Source: Prevotella sp. CAG:485
GTDB lineage: Bacteria > Bacteroidota > Bacteroidia > Bacteroidales > Muribaculaceae
Assembly (NCBI GenBank): GCA_000437495.1
Contig: FR897793.1
Location: 1-31,448, forward strand
DNA: 31,448 nucleotides
Direction of reading: 5' to 3'
Made by a program: the position numbers and the translations under genes. The notes beneath the pieces were generated by a model. It saw only the letters and a list, made by a program, of their open reading frames with translations, ran no database searches and was not told where the DNA came from. This document shows positions 23,219-31,448 of this stretch, piece after piece. Within the stretch, counting starts at the first letter, position 1. Every line of letters begins with the position of its first letter.

Positions 23219-24760
23219 ATGGAAATTGCAATAACAATAATGGTTGGCGTGGTATGCGCTTTGGGAGGCTATCTGCTGGCCATGATGAACAGCAAGAAGA
23301 ACGCCCGGAGCCAGGCCGCCCAGATAAAGGCTGAGGCAGAGCGCCAAAGCGACATCATAAAAGAAAAAGCACGGCTTAAAGCGCAGGAAGATGCGCTGAA
23401 AATCACCTCTGAGGCCGAACGCACGGTGGCTCAGAAGAATCAGAAACTGCAAAGTGCCGAATCACGCGCCCGTCAGCGCGAGCAGCAGCTCAACCAGCAG
23501 CAGAACGAGCTGCAGCGCCGCCGCAACGAAATGGAGACGCTGCGTCTCAACGTTGAGAATCAGCAGCAGGTTGTGGAACGTCGCAGCAATGAGCTTGACA
23601 GACTTATACATCAGGCTCAGGAAGAGCTGGAACACGTGTCGGGTCTGTCGGCCGACGAAGCCAAAGAGCGTCTGGTGGAGAGTCTGAAGGATGAGGCCAA
23701 AACCGCCGCTGCCGGTTACATCAACGACATTATGGATGAGGCCAAGCTCACAGCCGGCAAAGAGGCAAAGCGAATTGTGGTGCAGACCATTCAGCGCGTG
23801 GCCACCGAAACGGCCATGGAGAACTCCGTTACCGTATTCCACATTGACAATGACGAGATAAAAGGCCGCATCATAGGTCGCGAAGGCCGCAACATACGCG
23901 CTCTGGAAGCCGCCACCGGTATAGAGATAATCGTTGACGACACCCCGGAGGCAATTGTGCTCAGCGGCTTTGACCCGGTAAGACGCGAGATAGCACGTCT
24001 GGCACTGCATCAGTTGGTGGTGGACGGCCGCATACATCCGGCACGAATAGAAGAAGTGGTGGCAAAAGTGCGCAGGCAGGTGGAAGAAGAGATTGTGGAG
24101 ACCGGCAAACGCACCGCCATAGACCTGGGCATCCATGGTCTGCATCCGGAGCTGATACGCATGGTCGGCAAGATGAAATACCGTTCCAGCTACGGTCAGA
24201 ATCTGCTTCAGCACAGCCGTGAGACAGCCAATCTCTGCGCTGTGATGGCCTCCGAACTTGGTTTGAATCCGAAAAAGGCACGCAGAGCCGGCCTTCTGCA
24301 CGATATAGGCAAAGTGCCTGACGACGAGCCGGAACTGCCGCACGCTATTCTTGGCATGAAGCTGGCCGAGAAGTATAAAGAGAAACCCGAAATATGCAAC
24401 GCCATCGGAGCTCACCACGACGAAGTGGAGCAGACCTCTTTGCTCGCCCCCATTGTACAGGTCTGCGACGCCATCTCCGGCGCCCGTCCGGGAGCACGCC
24501 GCGAAGTTGTGGAGGCTTATCTGAAGCGTCTTAACGACCTGGAGCAGCTGGCTATGTCGTATCCGGGCGTCATCAAGACGTACGCCATACAGGCCGGCCG
24601 CGAGCTGCGCGTAATAGTAGGCGCTGAAAAGATAAGCGATGAGGAGACCGAAAAGCTGTCGGGCGAAATCGCTAAGAAGATTCAAGACGAGCTGACGTAT
24701 CCGGGACAGGTGAAAATCACCGTTATCCGCGAAACGCGCGCGGTAAGCTTCGCCAAGTAA
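23219..24760 (+). CDS. rny: Ribonuclease Y
   Basis: This membrane-anchored endoribonuclease starts mRNA decay and processing. It is 513 residues, the normal length. The N-terminal membrane segment is at about 3-23, followed by a long charged coiled coil (about 28-160). The KH RNA-binding domain contains GRIIGREGRNIRALEAATG (about 216-234). The catalytic HD domain has QHSRETANL and RRAGLLHDIGKVPDDE (His361-Asp362), with further ligands in GAHHDEVE and VQVCDAISGARPGARRE. The C-terminal domain is complete. The gene is on the same strand as zapA upstream and one base from the ricT-like gene downstream (TAAGATG), so RNase Y and the PSP1 protein are certainly co-transcribed. Confidence 0.97.
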   Translation: MEIAITIMVGVVCALGGYLLAMMNSKKNARSQAAQIKAEAERQSDIIKEKARLKAQEDALKITSEAERTVAQKNQKLQSAESRARQREQQLNQQQNELQRRRNEMETLRLNVENQQQVVERRSNELDRLIHQAQEELEHVSGLSADEAKERLVESLKDEAKTAAAGYINDIMDEAKLTAGKEAKRIVVQTIQRVATETAMENSVTVFHIDNDEIKGRIIGREGRNIRALEAATGIEIIVDDTPEAIVLSGFDPVRREIARLALHQLVVDGRIHPARIEEVVAKVRRQVEEEIVETGKRTAIDLGIHGLHPELIRMVGKMKYRSSYGQNLLQHSRETANLCAVMASELGLNPKKARRAGLLHDIGKVPDDEPELPHAILGMKLAEKYKEKPEICNAIGAHHDEVEQTSLLAPIVQVCDAISGARPGARREVVEAYLKRLNDLEQLAMSYPGVIKTYAIQAGRELRVIVGAEKISDEETEKLSGEIAKKIQDELTYPGQVKITVIRETRAVSFAK

Positions 24761-24761
24761 G

Positions 24762-26315
24762 ATGGGCGAGAATAACAAACCAAAGGATTGCGCTTCTGCC
24801 GAGAGCTGCGCCAAACAGTGCAGCGGCGGCTCGTGTGCAGCCTGCAGCCACCGTTCGGACTGCGGATGCTCGCGCGCCACGCTGGCCGGAAGAGGCAATC
24901 TGCAAAGCTATAACTGGCTCAAGGGCATCAACGACGGCGAGACGAATCAGCTGGTTGAGGTGCTGTTTAAGAACACCCGCAAAAGCTATTATCTCAACAC
25001 GGCCAATCTGCATCTGAATCCCGGCGATGTGGTGGTTGTTGAGGGTTCGCCAGGTCAGGACATAGGCAAGGTGACCATGACCGGTCCGTTGGTGGCACTT
25101 CAGATGCGACGCGCCAATCTGCGCAGCGATTTCGAGCCGAAACGGCTCTATCGCCATGCCACGGAAAATGACATGGAGCGCTTTCGTGCCGCTCAGGCTC
25201 GCGAGCACGACACTATGATACGTTCGCGCCAGATAGCCGCTGAATTGGGGCTGAAGATGAAGATTGGCGATGTGGAGTATCAGGGCGACGGCCATAAAGC
25301 AATTTTCTATTATATAGCCGACGAGCGCGTGGACTTCCGCAAGCTCATCCGCATACTGGCCGAGACCTTCGGCATAAGAGTGGAGATGAAGCAGATTGGC
25401 GCGCGCCAGGAAGCCGGTAGGATAGGCGGCATAGGCCCTTGCGGGCGTCCGTTGTGCTGCGCCACGTTTATGACACGTTTCGCCAGTGTAGGCACAGGCT
25501 CGGCGCGCATTCAGGATATAAGCATGAATCCGCAGAAGCTGGCAGGCCAGTGCGCCAAGCTGAAATGCTGCCTCAATTTCGAGGTTGACAGCTATGTGGA
25601 GGCCGGCAAGAAACTGCCGCCGAAAGATGTGCTGCTCTACACCAAGGAGCAGGACTACTACTTTTTCAAGGCCGATATTCTGAAACATGAGGTTACCTAT
25701 TCCACGGCAAAGAATCAGCCGGTGAATATGATAACGTTGCCGGCAGAGCGGGCTTTTGAGATTATAGCCCTGAACAAGCGCGGCATCAAGCCCGATGAGC
25801 TGCTTGCAGAGACGCCGAAGCCTCAGAAGGCTGCGGAGTTTGTGGAAATAGTTGGTCAGGACTCTCTGACACGCTTCGACAAGAGTCGCCGCAACAAGAA
25901 GCGTCGCGGCGCTGACAAGGGTGACAATAAAGCTGCCGAGGGCGCCGTTTCGGGGCGTAAACAGCGCCAGCAAAAGGAGCAGAACGGTCCGGAGAAGGGC
26001 AAGGGCAACCGCGACCAGAAAACGCCCCAGAATCAGCCTCAGAATCAGGCTCAGAACGCCAAACGCGACCAGCTGCCCGTGGTTCAGGCTTTGCCCAAGG
26101 GGCAGGGCCGCAAACAGCGTCAGCAGGGAGGCGGAAACAACAAGGCCGACAAGGGACGGCAGCAGAATAATCAGCCGGCAAAAGAGCGGCAGAAAAACGA
26201 ACAGCCGAAGCAGAAGCCGAAACAACAGCAGCAGCCTCCGAAGCCGCAACTGCCCCCGGGAGCGCCCGTGTCGCAGTCGGCCATAAGGATGGCAAATGCC
26301 AAAAACAATGGGTAA
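24762..26315 (+). CDS. ricT: RicT/YaaT-like PSP1-domain protein with extended termini
   Basis: This 517-residue protein has the PSP1/RicT core (about residues 45-285). It carries the Cys pattern of the family, GPCGRPLCC (Cys227, 232, 233) and CAKLKCCLNFE (Cys264, 269, 270), which in Bacillus RicT helps hold iron-sulfur clusters. Two additions stand out: seven Cys in residues 10-36 (at 10, 16, 20, 25, 28, 34 and 36), and a long Lys/Gln/Pro/Asn-rich disordered tail (about 365-500). In Bacillus, RicT works with RicA and RicF on RNase Y and mRNA processing; here the gene directly follows rny, supporting the same link. The RicA and RicF genes are not in this window. The symbol is by homology; local naming may differ. 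Confidence 0.85.
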   Translation: MGENNKPKDCASAESCAKQCSGGSCAACSHRSDCGCSRATLAGRGNLQSYNWLKGINDGETNQLVEVLFKNTRKSYYLNTANLHLNPGDVVVVEGSPGQDIGKVTMTGPLVALQMRRANLRSDFEPKRLYRHATENDMERFRAAQAREHDTMIRSRQIAAELGLKMKIGDVEYQGDGHKAIFYYIADERVDFRKLIRILAETFGIRVEMKQIGARQEAGRIGGIGPCGRPLCCATFMTRFASVGTGSARIQDISMNPQKLAGQCAKLKCCLNFEVDSYVEAGKKLPPKDVLLYTKEQDYYFFKADILKHEVTYSTAKNQPVNMITLPAERAFEIIALNKRGIKPDELLAETPKPQKAAEFVEIVGQDSLTRFDKSRRNKKRRGADKGDNKAAEGAVSGRKQRQQKEQNGPEKGKGNRDQKTPQNQPQNQAQNAKRDQLPVVQALPKGQGRKQRQQGGGNNKADKGRQQNNQPAKERQKNEQPKQKPKQQQQPPKPQLPPGAPVSQSAIRMANAKNNG

Positions 26316-26377
26316 AGGCTGCCGGAAACGGAGGCTGAAAAGATGTGCGGAAACTTCACTAAACACTGAACAGAGCT

Positions 26378-26860
26378 ATGCGTAACCTATTCTTCCTAAT
26401 GCTTGGCATAGTGCTGGTTTGCCTGCTGGCAAGCTGCCGCAAGTTTCAGCGCGTGGTCTATTACCGCACGCTGCAGCCCGAACGGTCGGGTTGGCAGAGC
26501 GACGTTCCGTTGGTCTTCAGCGCCGATTCCACCAACGCCGCCGGATTGGAGCCGGGTCAGTATCAGCTCTTTATGGTGATGCGTTACCGCGAAACCATTC
26601 CCTATTCCAAGCTGCATCTGCGCCTGGAATTCACCTCGCTGATGCGCGGCGTGAGGCAGCGCGACATAACGTTGAATATGGAATATCCGGCGTCAAACCC
26701 CGGAGCCAAAGTGAAGCTAAACAAAGGTTTGGTGGAAGTTGTAATACCTTTGGGGTATGATTATGTTGACCAGGGCTGGACATTAGCTGTACAGCAGCGT
26801 ATGGCTCCGCCGCCTCTCACCGAGATTTACGACGTGGGTATCAAGATGATAAAAGAATAA
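26378..26860 (+). CDS. gldH: Gliding-motility-type lipoprotein GldH
   Basis: This 160-residue lipoprotein has a signal peptide with LLASC and Cys20. The mature part resembles GldH: it has YYRTLQPERSGWQSDVPLVFSAD, a beta-sandwich-like middle with MRYRETIPYSKLHLRLEFT, and the C-terminal QGWTLAVQQRMAPPPLTEIYDVGIKM. GldH was named for gliding in Flavobacterium, but Bacteroidales that do not glide also encode it, commonly next to the PSP1 gene as here, so its basic role is likely in envelope function. The ATG at 26378 has no competing start. It is 62 bp after the ricT-like gene and 15 bp before the M24 peptidase. The family call rests on motif resemblance and neighbourhood. Confidence 0.7.
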   Translation: MRNLFFLMLGIVLVCLLASCRKFQRVVYYRTLQPERSGWQSDVPLVFSADSTNAAGLEPGQYQLFMVMRYRETIPYSKLHLRLEFTSLMRGVRQRDITLNMEYPASNPGAKVKLNKGLVEVVIPLGYDYVDQGWTLAVQQRMAPPPLTEIYDVGIKMIKE

Positions 26861-26875
26861 ACAAGCTCAAGAATA

Positions 26876-28066
26876 ATGAAGGATCAGCGTTCACAGGCCG
26901 AAAGGGCTGACATAAAACTTCGGATAAGTAAGTTGCAGAAGCTTATGCAGGATGCGGGTATGCAGAGCATGCTTGTGTCGAGCAACGCAAACATATTTTA
27001 CACAACGGGTCTGATATTCCGCGGTTATGTCTACATTCCTGCCCAAGGGGAAGAGAGATGGCTTGTGATGCGCCCGTCGTGGGAGGGCGAGGGCATACTT
27101 CGCATACGCAAGCCTGAACAGATTGGCGAGGCTCTGGCTTCAGTCGGCATACAGCTGCCCGCTTCAGTGGGAGTTGAATACGGCACCCTGAGCTACAGCG
27201 ATTTCCTTCGGCTCAGCGCCGCTCTTGGCGTGTCAGCCACTCCCGATTCCACACTGCTGCTGTCGCAGGCCCGCATGATAAAGACCCCTTACGAGCAGGA
27301 GCTGATGCGCCGCGACGGCATCCATCATGTGGCAGCCTACAGCCGTATCCCTCACCTCTATCAGGAGGGTATGAGCGACATTGAGCTGCAGATAGAGATA
27401 GAGAAAAAGTTGCGCGAGGAGGGCTGCTTAGGCGTGATACGATTGGCCGGCAACCAGATGGAGATAAATCTCGGCAGCGTGCTTGCCGGCGAGAATGCCG
27501 ACGCACCGTCGCCCTACGATTTCCTGCTTGGAGGCGCCGGACAGAGCGCCGGATTCCCCTTGGGCGCCGACGGCACTATACTGCGTCCGGGCATGACGGT
27601 GATGGTGGATATGAACGGCAATTTCAACGGCTATCAGACAGACCTGACGCGTGTATACAGTGTGGATGGCGATGTGCCTGCCGAGGCGTTGAAGGCGCAT
27701 GAAACGGCCAAAGCCATTCTGCGGCGTCTGGAAAAGGAATCTCTTCCCGGCACTCCGCTGAGGCGCATGTACACCACGGCTGCCGATATGGTGGCTGAGG
27801 CCGGACTGAAGGATTATTTCCAGGGACACAGGCAGAAGGCTGCATTTTTAGGCCATGGAGTAGGCATAGAGCTGAACGAGCAACCGCCCATCTCGCCGCG
27901 CAGCAAGGTGATGCTCGAAGCGGGTATGGTGCTGGCCGTGGAGCCGAAGTTCGTTATCCCCGGAACGGGCGCTGTGGGGCTTGAGAATACGTATATTGTA
28001 ACGCCTGCGGGCCTTGAGAACATTACTCCGGCTCCGGAGGATATAGAAACCCTGCAGGGTGTATGA
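26876..28066 (+). CDS. M24 family aminopeptidase (Xaa-Pro peptidase-like)
   Basis: This 396-residue protein has a creatinase-type N-terminal domain (about 12-130) and the pita-bread catalytic domain. All five metal ligands are visible: Asp245 (VMVDMNG), Asp256 (QTDLTRVY), His327 (LGHGVGIELNE), Glu356 (AVEPKF) and Glu370 (GLENTYIV). It should cleave N-terminal residues, probably before proline, in the cytoplasm. The N-terminus has no signal. The stop codon overlaps the start of the next gene (ATGA), so the two are translationally coupled. The exact substrate preference within M24 cannot be read from the sequence. Confidence 0.9.
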   Translation: MKDQRSQAERADIKLRISKLQKLMQDAGMQSMLVSSNANIFYTTGLIFRGYVYIPAQGEERWLVMRPSWEGEGILRIRKPEQIGEALASVGIQLPASVGVEYGTLSYSDFLRLSAALGVSATPDSTLLLSQARMIKTPYEQELMRRDGIHHVAAYSRIPHLYQEGMSDIELQIEIEKKLREEGCLGVIRLAGNQMEINLGSVLAGENADAPSPYDFLLGGAGQSAGFPLGADGTILRPGMTVMVDMNGNFNGYQTDLTRVYSVDGDVPAEALKAHETAKAILRRLEKESLPGTPLRRMYTTAADMVAEAGLKDYFQGHRQKAAFLGHGVGIELNEQPPISPRSKVMLEAGMVLAVEPKFVIPGTGAVGLENTYIVTPAGLENITPAPEDIETLQGV

Positions 28067-29541
28067 CACCGCAAGAACTGAAGAATGCCATTGACAAGCC
28101 GGTGTTTCACCTGGTGGGTGAAAGTGCCGACGAATTGGGCGTAAAGGCCTGTGTTGTGGGCGGTTACGTACGCGATTTGCTGCTTGAGCGCCACAGCAAG
28201 GACATAGACTTTGTGGCCGTGGGCAGCGGTATAGAGCTTGCCCGGAAGGTGGCGGCGTCCATGCACGCGCGTGTGAGCGTTTTTGCCACATACGGCACAG
28301 CCCAGGTCAAGAAACGTGGTCTGGAGCTGGAGTTTGTGGGTGCGCGGCGCGAGAGCTATACGCCCGAGAGCCGTAATCCGGAGGTGAGTGCCGGTAGTCT
28401 TGATGATGACCTGCGCAGACGCGATTTTACCGTCAATGCCATGGCTCTGTGCGTGAACAGCGGCGATTTCGGCACTCTCATAGACCCCTTCGGAGGTCTG
28501 GACGATATGAAGCGCCGCAGGCTGCGTACCCCCCTGAATCCCGACGAAACTTTCAGTGATGACCCGCTGAGGATGATGCGTGCCATAAGGTTCGCAACGC
28601 AGCTCGATTTTGCCATTGAGTACTACACTTTTGAGGCAATAAAGCGCAACGCCGAGCGTATGGAAATAATCACCCGCGAGCGCATCAACGACGAGCTGAG
28701 CAAGATTATGCTGTCGCCCCGTCCGTCGGTGGGCTGGCGTCTGCTCGACGAATCAGGTTTGCTGCCCTACGTCTTTCCCGAGCTGATTGAGCTGAAAGGT
28801 GTGGAGATGGTTGAAGGGCGTGGCCATAAGGATAATTTTGCCCACACGCTGAAGGTGCTCGACAATGTGGCCGAACGCAGTGATAATGAATGGCTGCGCT
28901 GGGCCGCTCTGCTGCACGATATTGGCAAGCCGCAGACCAAACGGTTTGAACCGGGCACGGGATGGACGTTTAAGAATCATAATTTTGTGGGGGAGAAGAT
29001 GATACCCCGCATCTTCCGGCGCCATAAGCTTCCTCTCAACGAGAAGATGAAGTATGTGGCGAAGCTTGTGGGTCTGCATATGCGTCCGCAGGCTGTTGGC
29101 GATGATGATGTTACCGACCGCGGCATAAGGCGTCTGAGCCGTGAGGCAGGCGATGATTTGCAAGACCTCATGATTCTGGCTGAGGCCGACATAACGTCGA
29201 AGAATCCGGTGAAGGTGAAACGCATTCTTGACAACTTCAGCTATGTTCGCGGACGGCTGAAGGAGGTGGCCGGCAAGGACGACTGGCGCGAATGGTCAAA
29301 TCCCATCAACGGCCATATCATAAAGGCGCTTTTCCATCTTGACGACGGTCCGATTCTTGGCACCCTGCGCGAGAAAATCAAGGAAGAGATATATTGCGTG
29401 CCTGAGAAGGAGAACTTTGATTATGCGCTTGCCTATCTGAAAAAGATAGCCCCTGACTACGGGTTGCAACCTGACCCGACGATTAGCGACGAGGAGCTGC
29501 GAAAGTTAGTTCATCAGCCCAAGGACAAGGAGAAGAACTGA
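28063..29541 (+). CDS. cca: CCA-adding / poly(A) polymerase family protein with HD domain
   Basis: This 492-residue class II nucleotidyltransferase probably adds or repairs the tRNA 3' CCA end. The nucleotidyltransferase head has VVGGYVRDLLL (31-41), the catalytic DID pair (Asp47, Asp49 in KDIDF), and RRDFTVNAMAL (119-129). Then come the RNA-binding region with DDPLRMMRAIRFA (166-178) and an HD domain with HTLKVLDN (His261) and ALLHDIGKPQTKRF (His285-Asp286). Family members can add CCA, only CC or A, or poly(A), and motif reading alone does not separate these. The start ATG overlaps the preceding M24 peptidase stop. The C-terminus is Lys-rich. Confidence 0.88.
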   Translation: MTPQELKNAIDKPVFHLVGESADELGVKACVVGGYVRDLLLERHSKDIDFVAVGSGIELARKVAASMHARVSVFATYGTAQVKKRGLELEFVGARRESYTPESRNPEVSAGSLDDDLRRRDFTVNAMALCVNSGDFGTLIDPFGGLDDMKRRRLRTPLNPDETFSDDPLRMMRAIRFATQLDFAIEYYTFEAIKRNAERMEIITRERINDELSKIMLSPRPSVGWRLLDESGLLPYVFPELIELKGVEMVEGRGHKDNFAHTLKVLDNVAERSDNEWLRWAALLHDIGKPQTKRFEPGTGWTFKNHNFVGEKMIPRIFRRHKLPLNEKMKYVAKLVGLHMRPQAVGDDDVTDRGIRRLSREAGDDLQDLMILAEADITSKNPVKVKRILDNFSYVRGRLKEVAGKDDWREWSNPINGHIIKALFHLDDGPILGTLREKIKEEIYCVPEKENFDYALAYLKKIAPDYGLQPDPTISDEELRKLVHQPKDKEKN

Positions 29542-29584
29542 GTCCCCGGCAAAACATTATTAGCGCCTGAGTCTAAAAGCAGAC

Positions 29585-30328
29585 TTATATCTTGCCTTCG
29601 TCCTTATAGGAGAAATATGTGTCGGGGGTAACGATGATGTGGTCGAGGAAGCGTATGTCGAGCATTCGGCAACCTTCGTGGCACCGCAGCGTTATGCTGT
29701 CGTCGGCGCCTGACGGACGGCAGTTGCCAGAGGGATGGTTGTGGGCCATAATGATGCCCTCGGCATTCTCCAGCAAGGCCTCCTTCAGTATGCCTTTGAG
29801 GTCGAAAATGGTTGCTGTTGTGGTGCCGCGCGATGCCTGGAAAAGCTTTATGACGTGGTTGGCGCGGTTGAGCATCATTATCCACATCTCTTCATGGCCT
29901 AAATGGGCAATCTCAGGCCGCAGAATCTTGTAAGCATCCTCCGAGCAGGCAATAGCGGGACGTTTGGGCAGTTCCTCCTGCTGATAGCGTTTGGCAATCT
30001 CCAGGGTGGCCATAATTTGCAGCGCTTTGCTCGGGCCGAGGCCTTTTACGGATGCAATCTGCTTGAGGTTGCGGCGTGCCAGCAGAGTGAGGTTGAAGTC
30101 GTTGCGGGCCATGAGGTCGTTGCACATTTCCACCACGTTGATGCCGCGCGTGCCGCTTCCAAGTATCAATGCCCAGAGTTCAGGCACAGTGAGCGAGGAG
30201 ATGCCCTTGCTGAGAGCCTTCTCGCGCGGCCGCAGCTCGCGGTGAAGCGATTTTATGGTGTTGTGCTCAGCCTTGTATTCGTCTAAAGGCTCTGAGGTCT
30301 GCGGAGGTTGACTTCTGTCGATTATCAT
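29585..30328 (-). CDS. radC: RadC family JAB-domain protein
   Basis: This 247-residue protein has an N-terminal helix-hairpin-helix region (about 47-110, with SVKGLGPSKALQIM) and a C-terminal JAB/JAMM-like metalloprotease fold. The metal motif is HNHPSG...PSGAD (His196, His198, Asp209), and the upstream Glu lies near residues 146-147 (HEEMWIMML). RadC was named from a DNA-repair phenotype now considered doubtful; its role remains open. Its start ATG is 3 bp after the stop codon of the glycosyltransferase gene, and the two form a minus-strand operon. It is convergent with the cca gene, with only 43 bp between the stops. Confidence 0.9.
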   Translation of the reverse strand: MIIDRSQPPQTSEPLDEYKAEHNTIKSLHRELRPREKALSKGISSLTVPELWALILGSGTRGINVVEMCNDLMARNDFNLTLLARRNLKQIASVKGLGPSKALQIMATLEIAKRYQQEELPKRPAIACSEDAYKILRPEIAHLGHEEMWIMMLNRANHVIKLFQASRGTTTATIFDLKGILKEALLENAEGIIMAHNHPSGNCRPSGADDSITLRCHEGCRMLDIRFLDHIIVTPDTYFSYKDEGKI

Positions 30329-30331
30329 GGC

Positions 30332-31333
30332 TTATTTCCCCCGCCGCATATTAATTTCCTGCTGCTCGTCGCGACCGTGGCGCAGCAATATTTTCCATGT
30401 GTAGGCACGGAGGAATCCGGTGCCATAGCCAAAGAGCTGAACCATGCTTGTGGCAATAGCCATAAGGGCGAGTTTGAGGCGGCGCATGCTCACCCAGGCG
30501 CTGATGAAAAGCGCCAGGATATAGACAGCCAAAGGTATGAGCAGCCACACACAGAATATCGACCCTATGATGAGACCTAAGGCTCCAAGCACAAAGAGAG
30601 CCGGAAGCCAGTGCACGAGTTTCATGGAGCCGGGATAGAGCAGTTGCAATGTTATGCGGCTCATGCCGAATACATGCACCTGGCGCCAGAACTTACGCAT
30701 GCTCACACGCCTTTTGTGGAATACCTTCACGTCGCGGTAAAGGGCAATGGAGAATCCGGCGCGGCGGATGCGCGTGCTCATGTCGATGTCTTCGCTGAAC
30801 ATCTCGCGGAAACCACCTACGGTGTCGGCCACTTGCCGCGAGAAACCCGTGTTGAAGGTGCGCGGCACGAACTTCTCCATCTGAATTTTGCCGCCACGAA
30901 TGCCGCCTGTGGTGAGGAAAGCCGTCATAGAGAAGTTGATGGCCTTCTGCAGGTCGGAGAAAGAGGCGTGAGCGTCGTCGGGGCCGCCGAAACAGTCGGC
31001 CGGATTCTCTTTCAGTTCGCGGCGCAGATTCGCCACATAGTCGGGCGGCAGAATGCAGTCGGAGTCCACAAACACCAGAAAGGAGCCGTTGGCCTGCGAG
31101 ATGCCGTAATTGCGGGCCGGACTGCGACCCTCGTTCTGGCGAAAATGATATTGCAGCCTCATAAAAGGCCGAGCCGCTTCCGCTTGTTCGCTGCACGGCA
31201 TTGTGGAGCCGTCTTCAACCAGAATAATCTCAAAACCTTTGTCTGTCTGGTCTTTCAGGCTGTCGAGCAATTCTTTAACTTCATCGGGGCGGTTGTAAAC
31301 CGGTACGATTATTGATATGAGGCCTTTCTCCAT
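30332..31333 (-). CDS. Family 2 glycosyltransferase, membrane-associated
   Basis: This 333-residue protein has a GT-A domain (about 5-235) with ISIIVPVYNRPDEVKELLDSL, the nucleotide-binding Asp41 (VEDGST), the DSD metal motif (90-92, FVDSDC), and SEDIDMSTRIRRAGF as a distal acceptor/base motif. The last third has two to three hydrophobic helices (about 245-290) ending in a basic tail. It probably transfers a sugar on the cytoplasmic side of the inner membrane, for a polysaccharide or glycolipid; donor and acceptor are unknown. The frame reaches a TTG at 31354, but the ATG at 31333 starts directly before the conserved strand and is preferred. It is the first gene of a pair with radC. Confidence 0.88.
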   Translation of the reverse strand: MEKGLISIIVPVYNRPDEVKELLDSLKDQTDKGFEIILVEDGSTMPCSEQAEAARPFMRLQYHFRQNEGRSPARNYGISQANGSFLVFVDSDCILPPDYVANLRRELKENPADCFGGPDDAHASFSDLQKAINFSMTAFLTTGGIRGGKIQMEKFVPRTFNTGFSRQVADTVGGFREMFSEDIDMSTRIRRAGFSIALYRDVKVFHKRRVSMRKFWRQVHVFGMSRITLQLLYPGSMKLVHWLPALFVLGALGLIIGSIFCVWLLIPLAVYILALFISAWVSMRRLKLALMAIATSMVQLFGYGTGFLRAYTWKILLRHGRDEQQEINMRRGK

Positions 31334-31405
31334 TGTGCGTTGAGGTGAGTACAAAGAGAGCGTTTATCTGTTTCACTCCGGCAAGGAGGCCGAAGCGAAC
31401 CGGGT

Positions 31406-31445
31406 GTTAGACCCCATTCTACAAAAAATGTTAACGCCGGGGTCG
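31406..31445 (-). repeat. Full-length copy of a dispersed intergenic repeat
   Basis: On the minus strand it reads GACCCCGGCGTTAAC, a T-run ending TTTTTTGT, three bases, then ATGGGGTCTAAC. The outer GACCCC and GGGGTC are inverted repeats. Its right half matches 10914-10936 and its left half 17611-17635. It lies near the end of the window upstream of the glycosyltransferase gene, and what follows is not visible. Confidence 0.6.
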
Positions 31446-31448
31446 CAG

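Noticed and set aside
23462..24898. Minus-strand open frames of 478 and 547 residues opposite rny and the ricT-like gene
   Set aside because: The opposite strand encodes clear RNase Y and PSP1 proteins with all motifs; the antisense frames show Leu/His-rich composition typical of shadows and no family motif.
1..31448. CRISPR arrays, prophage, integrase or toxin-antitoxin modules
   Set aside because: No repeat-spacer pattern, no integrase or transposase motifs, and no typical toxin/antitoxin pair were seen in reading the window.

Overview
The window looks like a chromosomal segment of a Bacteroidales bacterium. A fairly high-GC gut lineage such as Muribaculaceae is my guess, from general feel rather than computation. 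The evidence is a GldH-type lipoprotein, a TamB gene followed by a lipoprotein Omp85 (TamL), a Bacteroidetes-type LptD, a C10 (streptopain-like) lipoprotein protease, little sign of Shine-Dalgarno sequences, and repeated promoters of the Bacteroidetes form TTTG-N19/20-TAnnTTTG. Several of these promoters sit so close to genes that they decide the start codon (dnaB, lptD, the coiled-coil gene before zapA, ilvE, rpsO).

Layout. 0.1-2.0 kb (minus): a small membrane protein and dnaB. 2.1-2.5 kb (plus): rpsO, with a strong promoter and a foldable leader. 2.8-10.9 kb (plus): an envelope cluster of a VanZ-like protein, tamB, tamL and a small basic single-span membrane protein, with very tight spacing. 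11.1-12.6 kb: gpmI with a terminator. 12.7-15.6 kb: lptD. 15.8-17.0 kb (minus): a flippase-like (LPG synthase TM/UPF0104) membrane protein with its own terminator. 17.0-17.9 kb: more than 900 bp without a convincing protein gene, but with opposed promoters, a 17-bp palindromic repeat and a candidate structured RNA. 17.9-19.9 kb: an A+T-rich accessory pair, a C10 cysteine protease lipoprotein and a second lipoprotein of unknown function. 19.9-20.5 kb: a cloverleaf-like inverted-repeat region and a tiny lipoprotein (minus). 20.5-22.3 kb: ilvE and an HD-domain protein. 22.4-29.5 kb (plus): a long series with a coiled-coil protein, zapA, rny (RNase Y), ricT-like PSP1 protein, gldH, an M24 peptidase and a CCA-adding/poly(A) polymerase family protein with an HD domain. 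29.6-31.3 kb (minus): radC and a family 2 glycosyltransferase.

How the genes fit together. Much of the window concerns the cell envelope: TamB/TamL for outer-membrane transport or assembly, LptD for LPS insertion, and the flippase-like protein, glycosyltransferase and GldH. A second theme is RNA metabolism. RNase Y stands next to a RicT-type PSP1 protein, the family that works with RNase Y in Bacillus, with a tRNA nucleotidyltransferase-family gene further down the same strand.

I did not find one obvious new defence or mobile system. The best candidates for something undescribed are the protease/lipoprotein pair with its unusual upstream control region (17.4-19.9 kb), the rny-ricT-gldH arrangement with Cys-rich and Gln/Lys-rich extensions on RicT, the small protein coupled to tamL, the rpsO leader, and a dispersed intergenic repeat containing GACCCC/GGGGTC. 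All base-pairing statements were made by eye without energy calculations.
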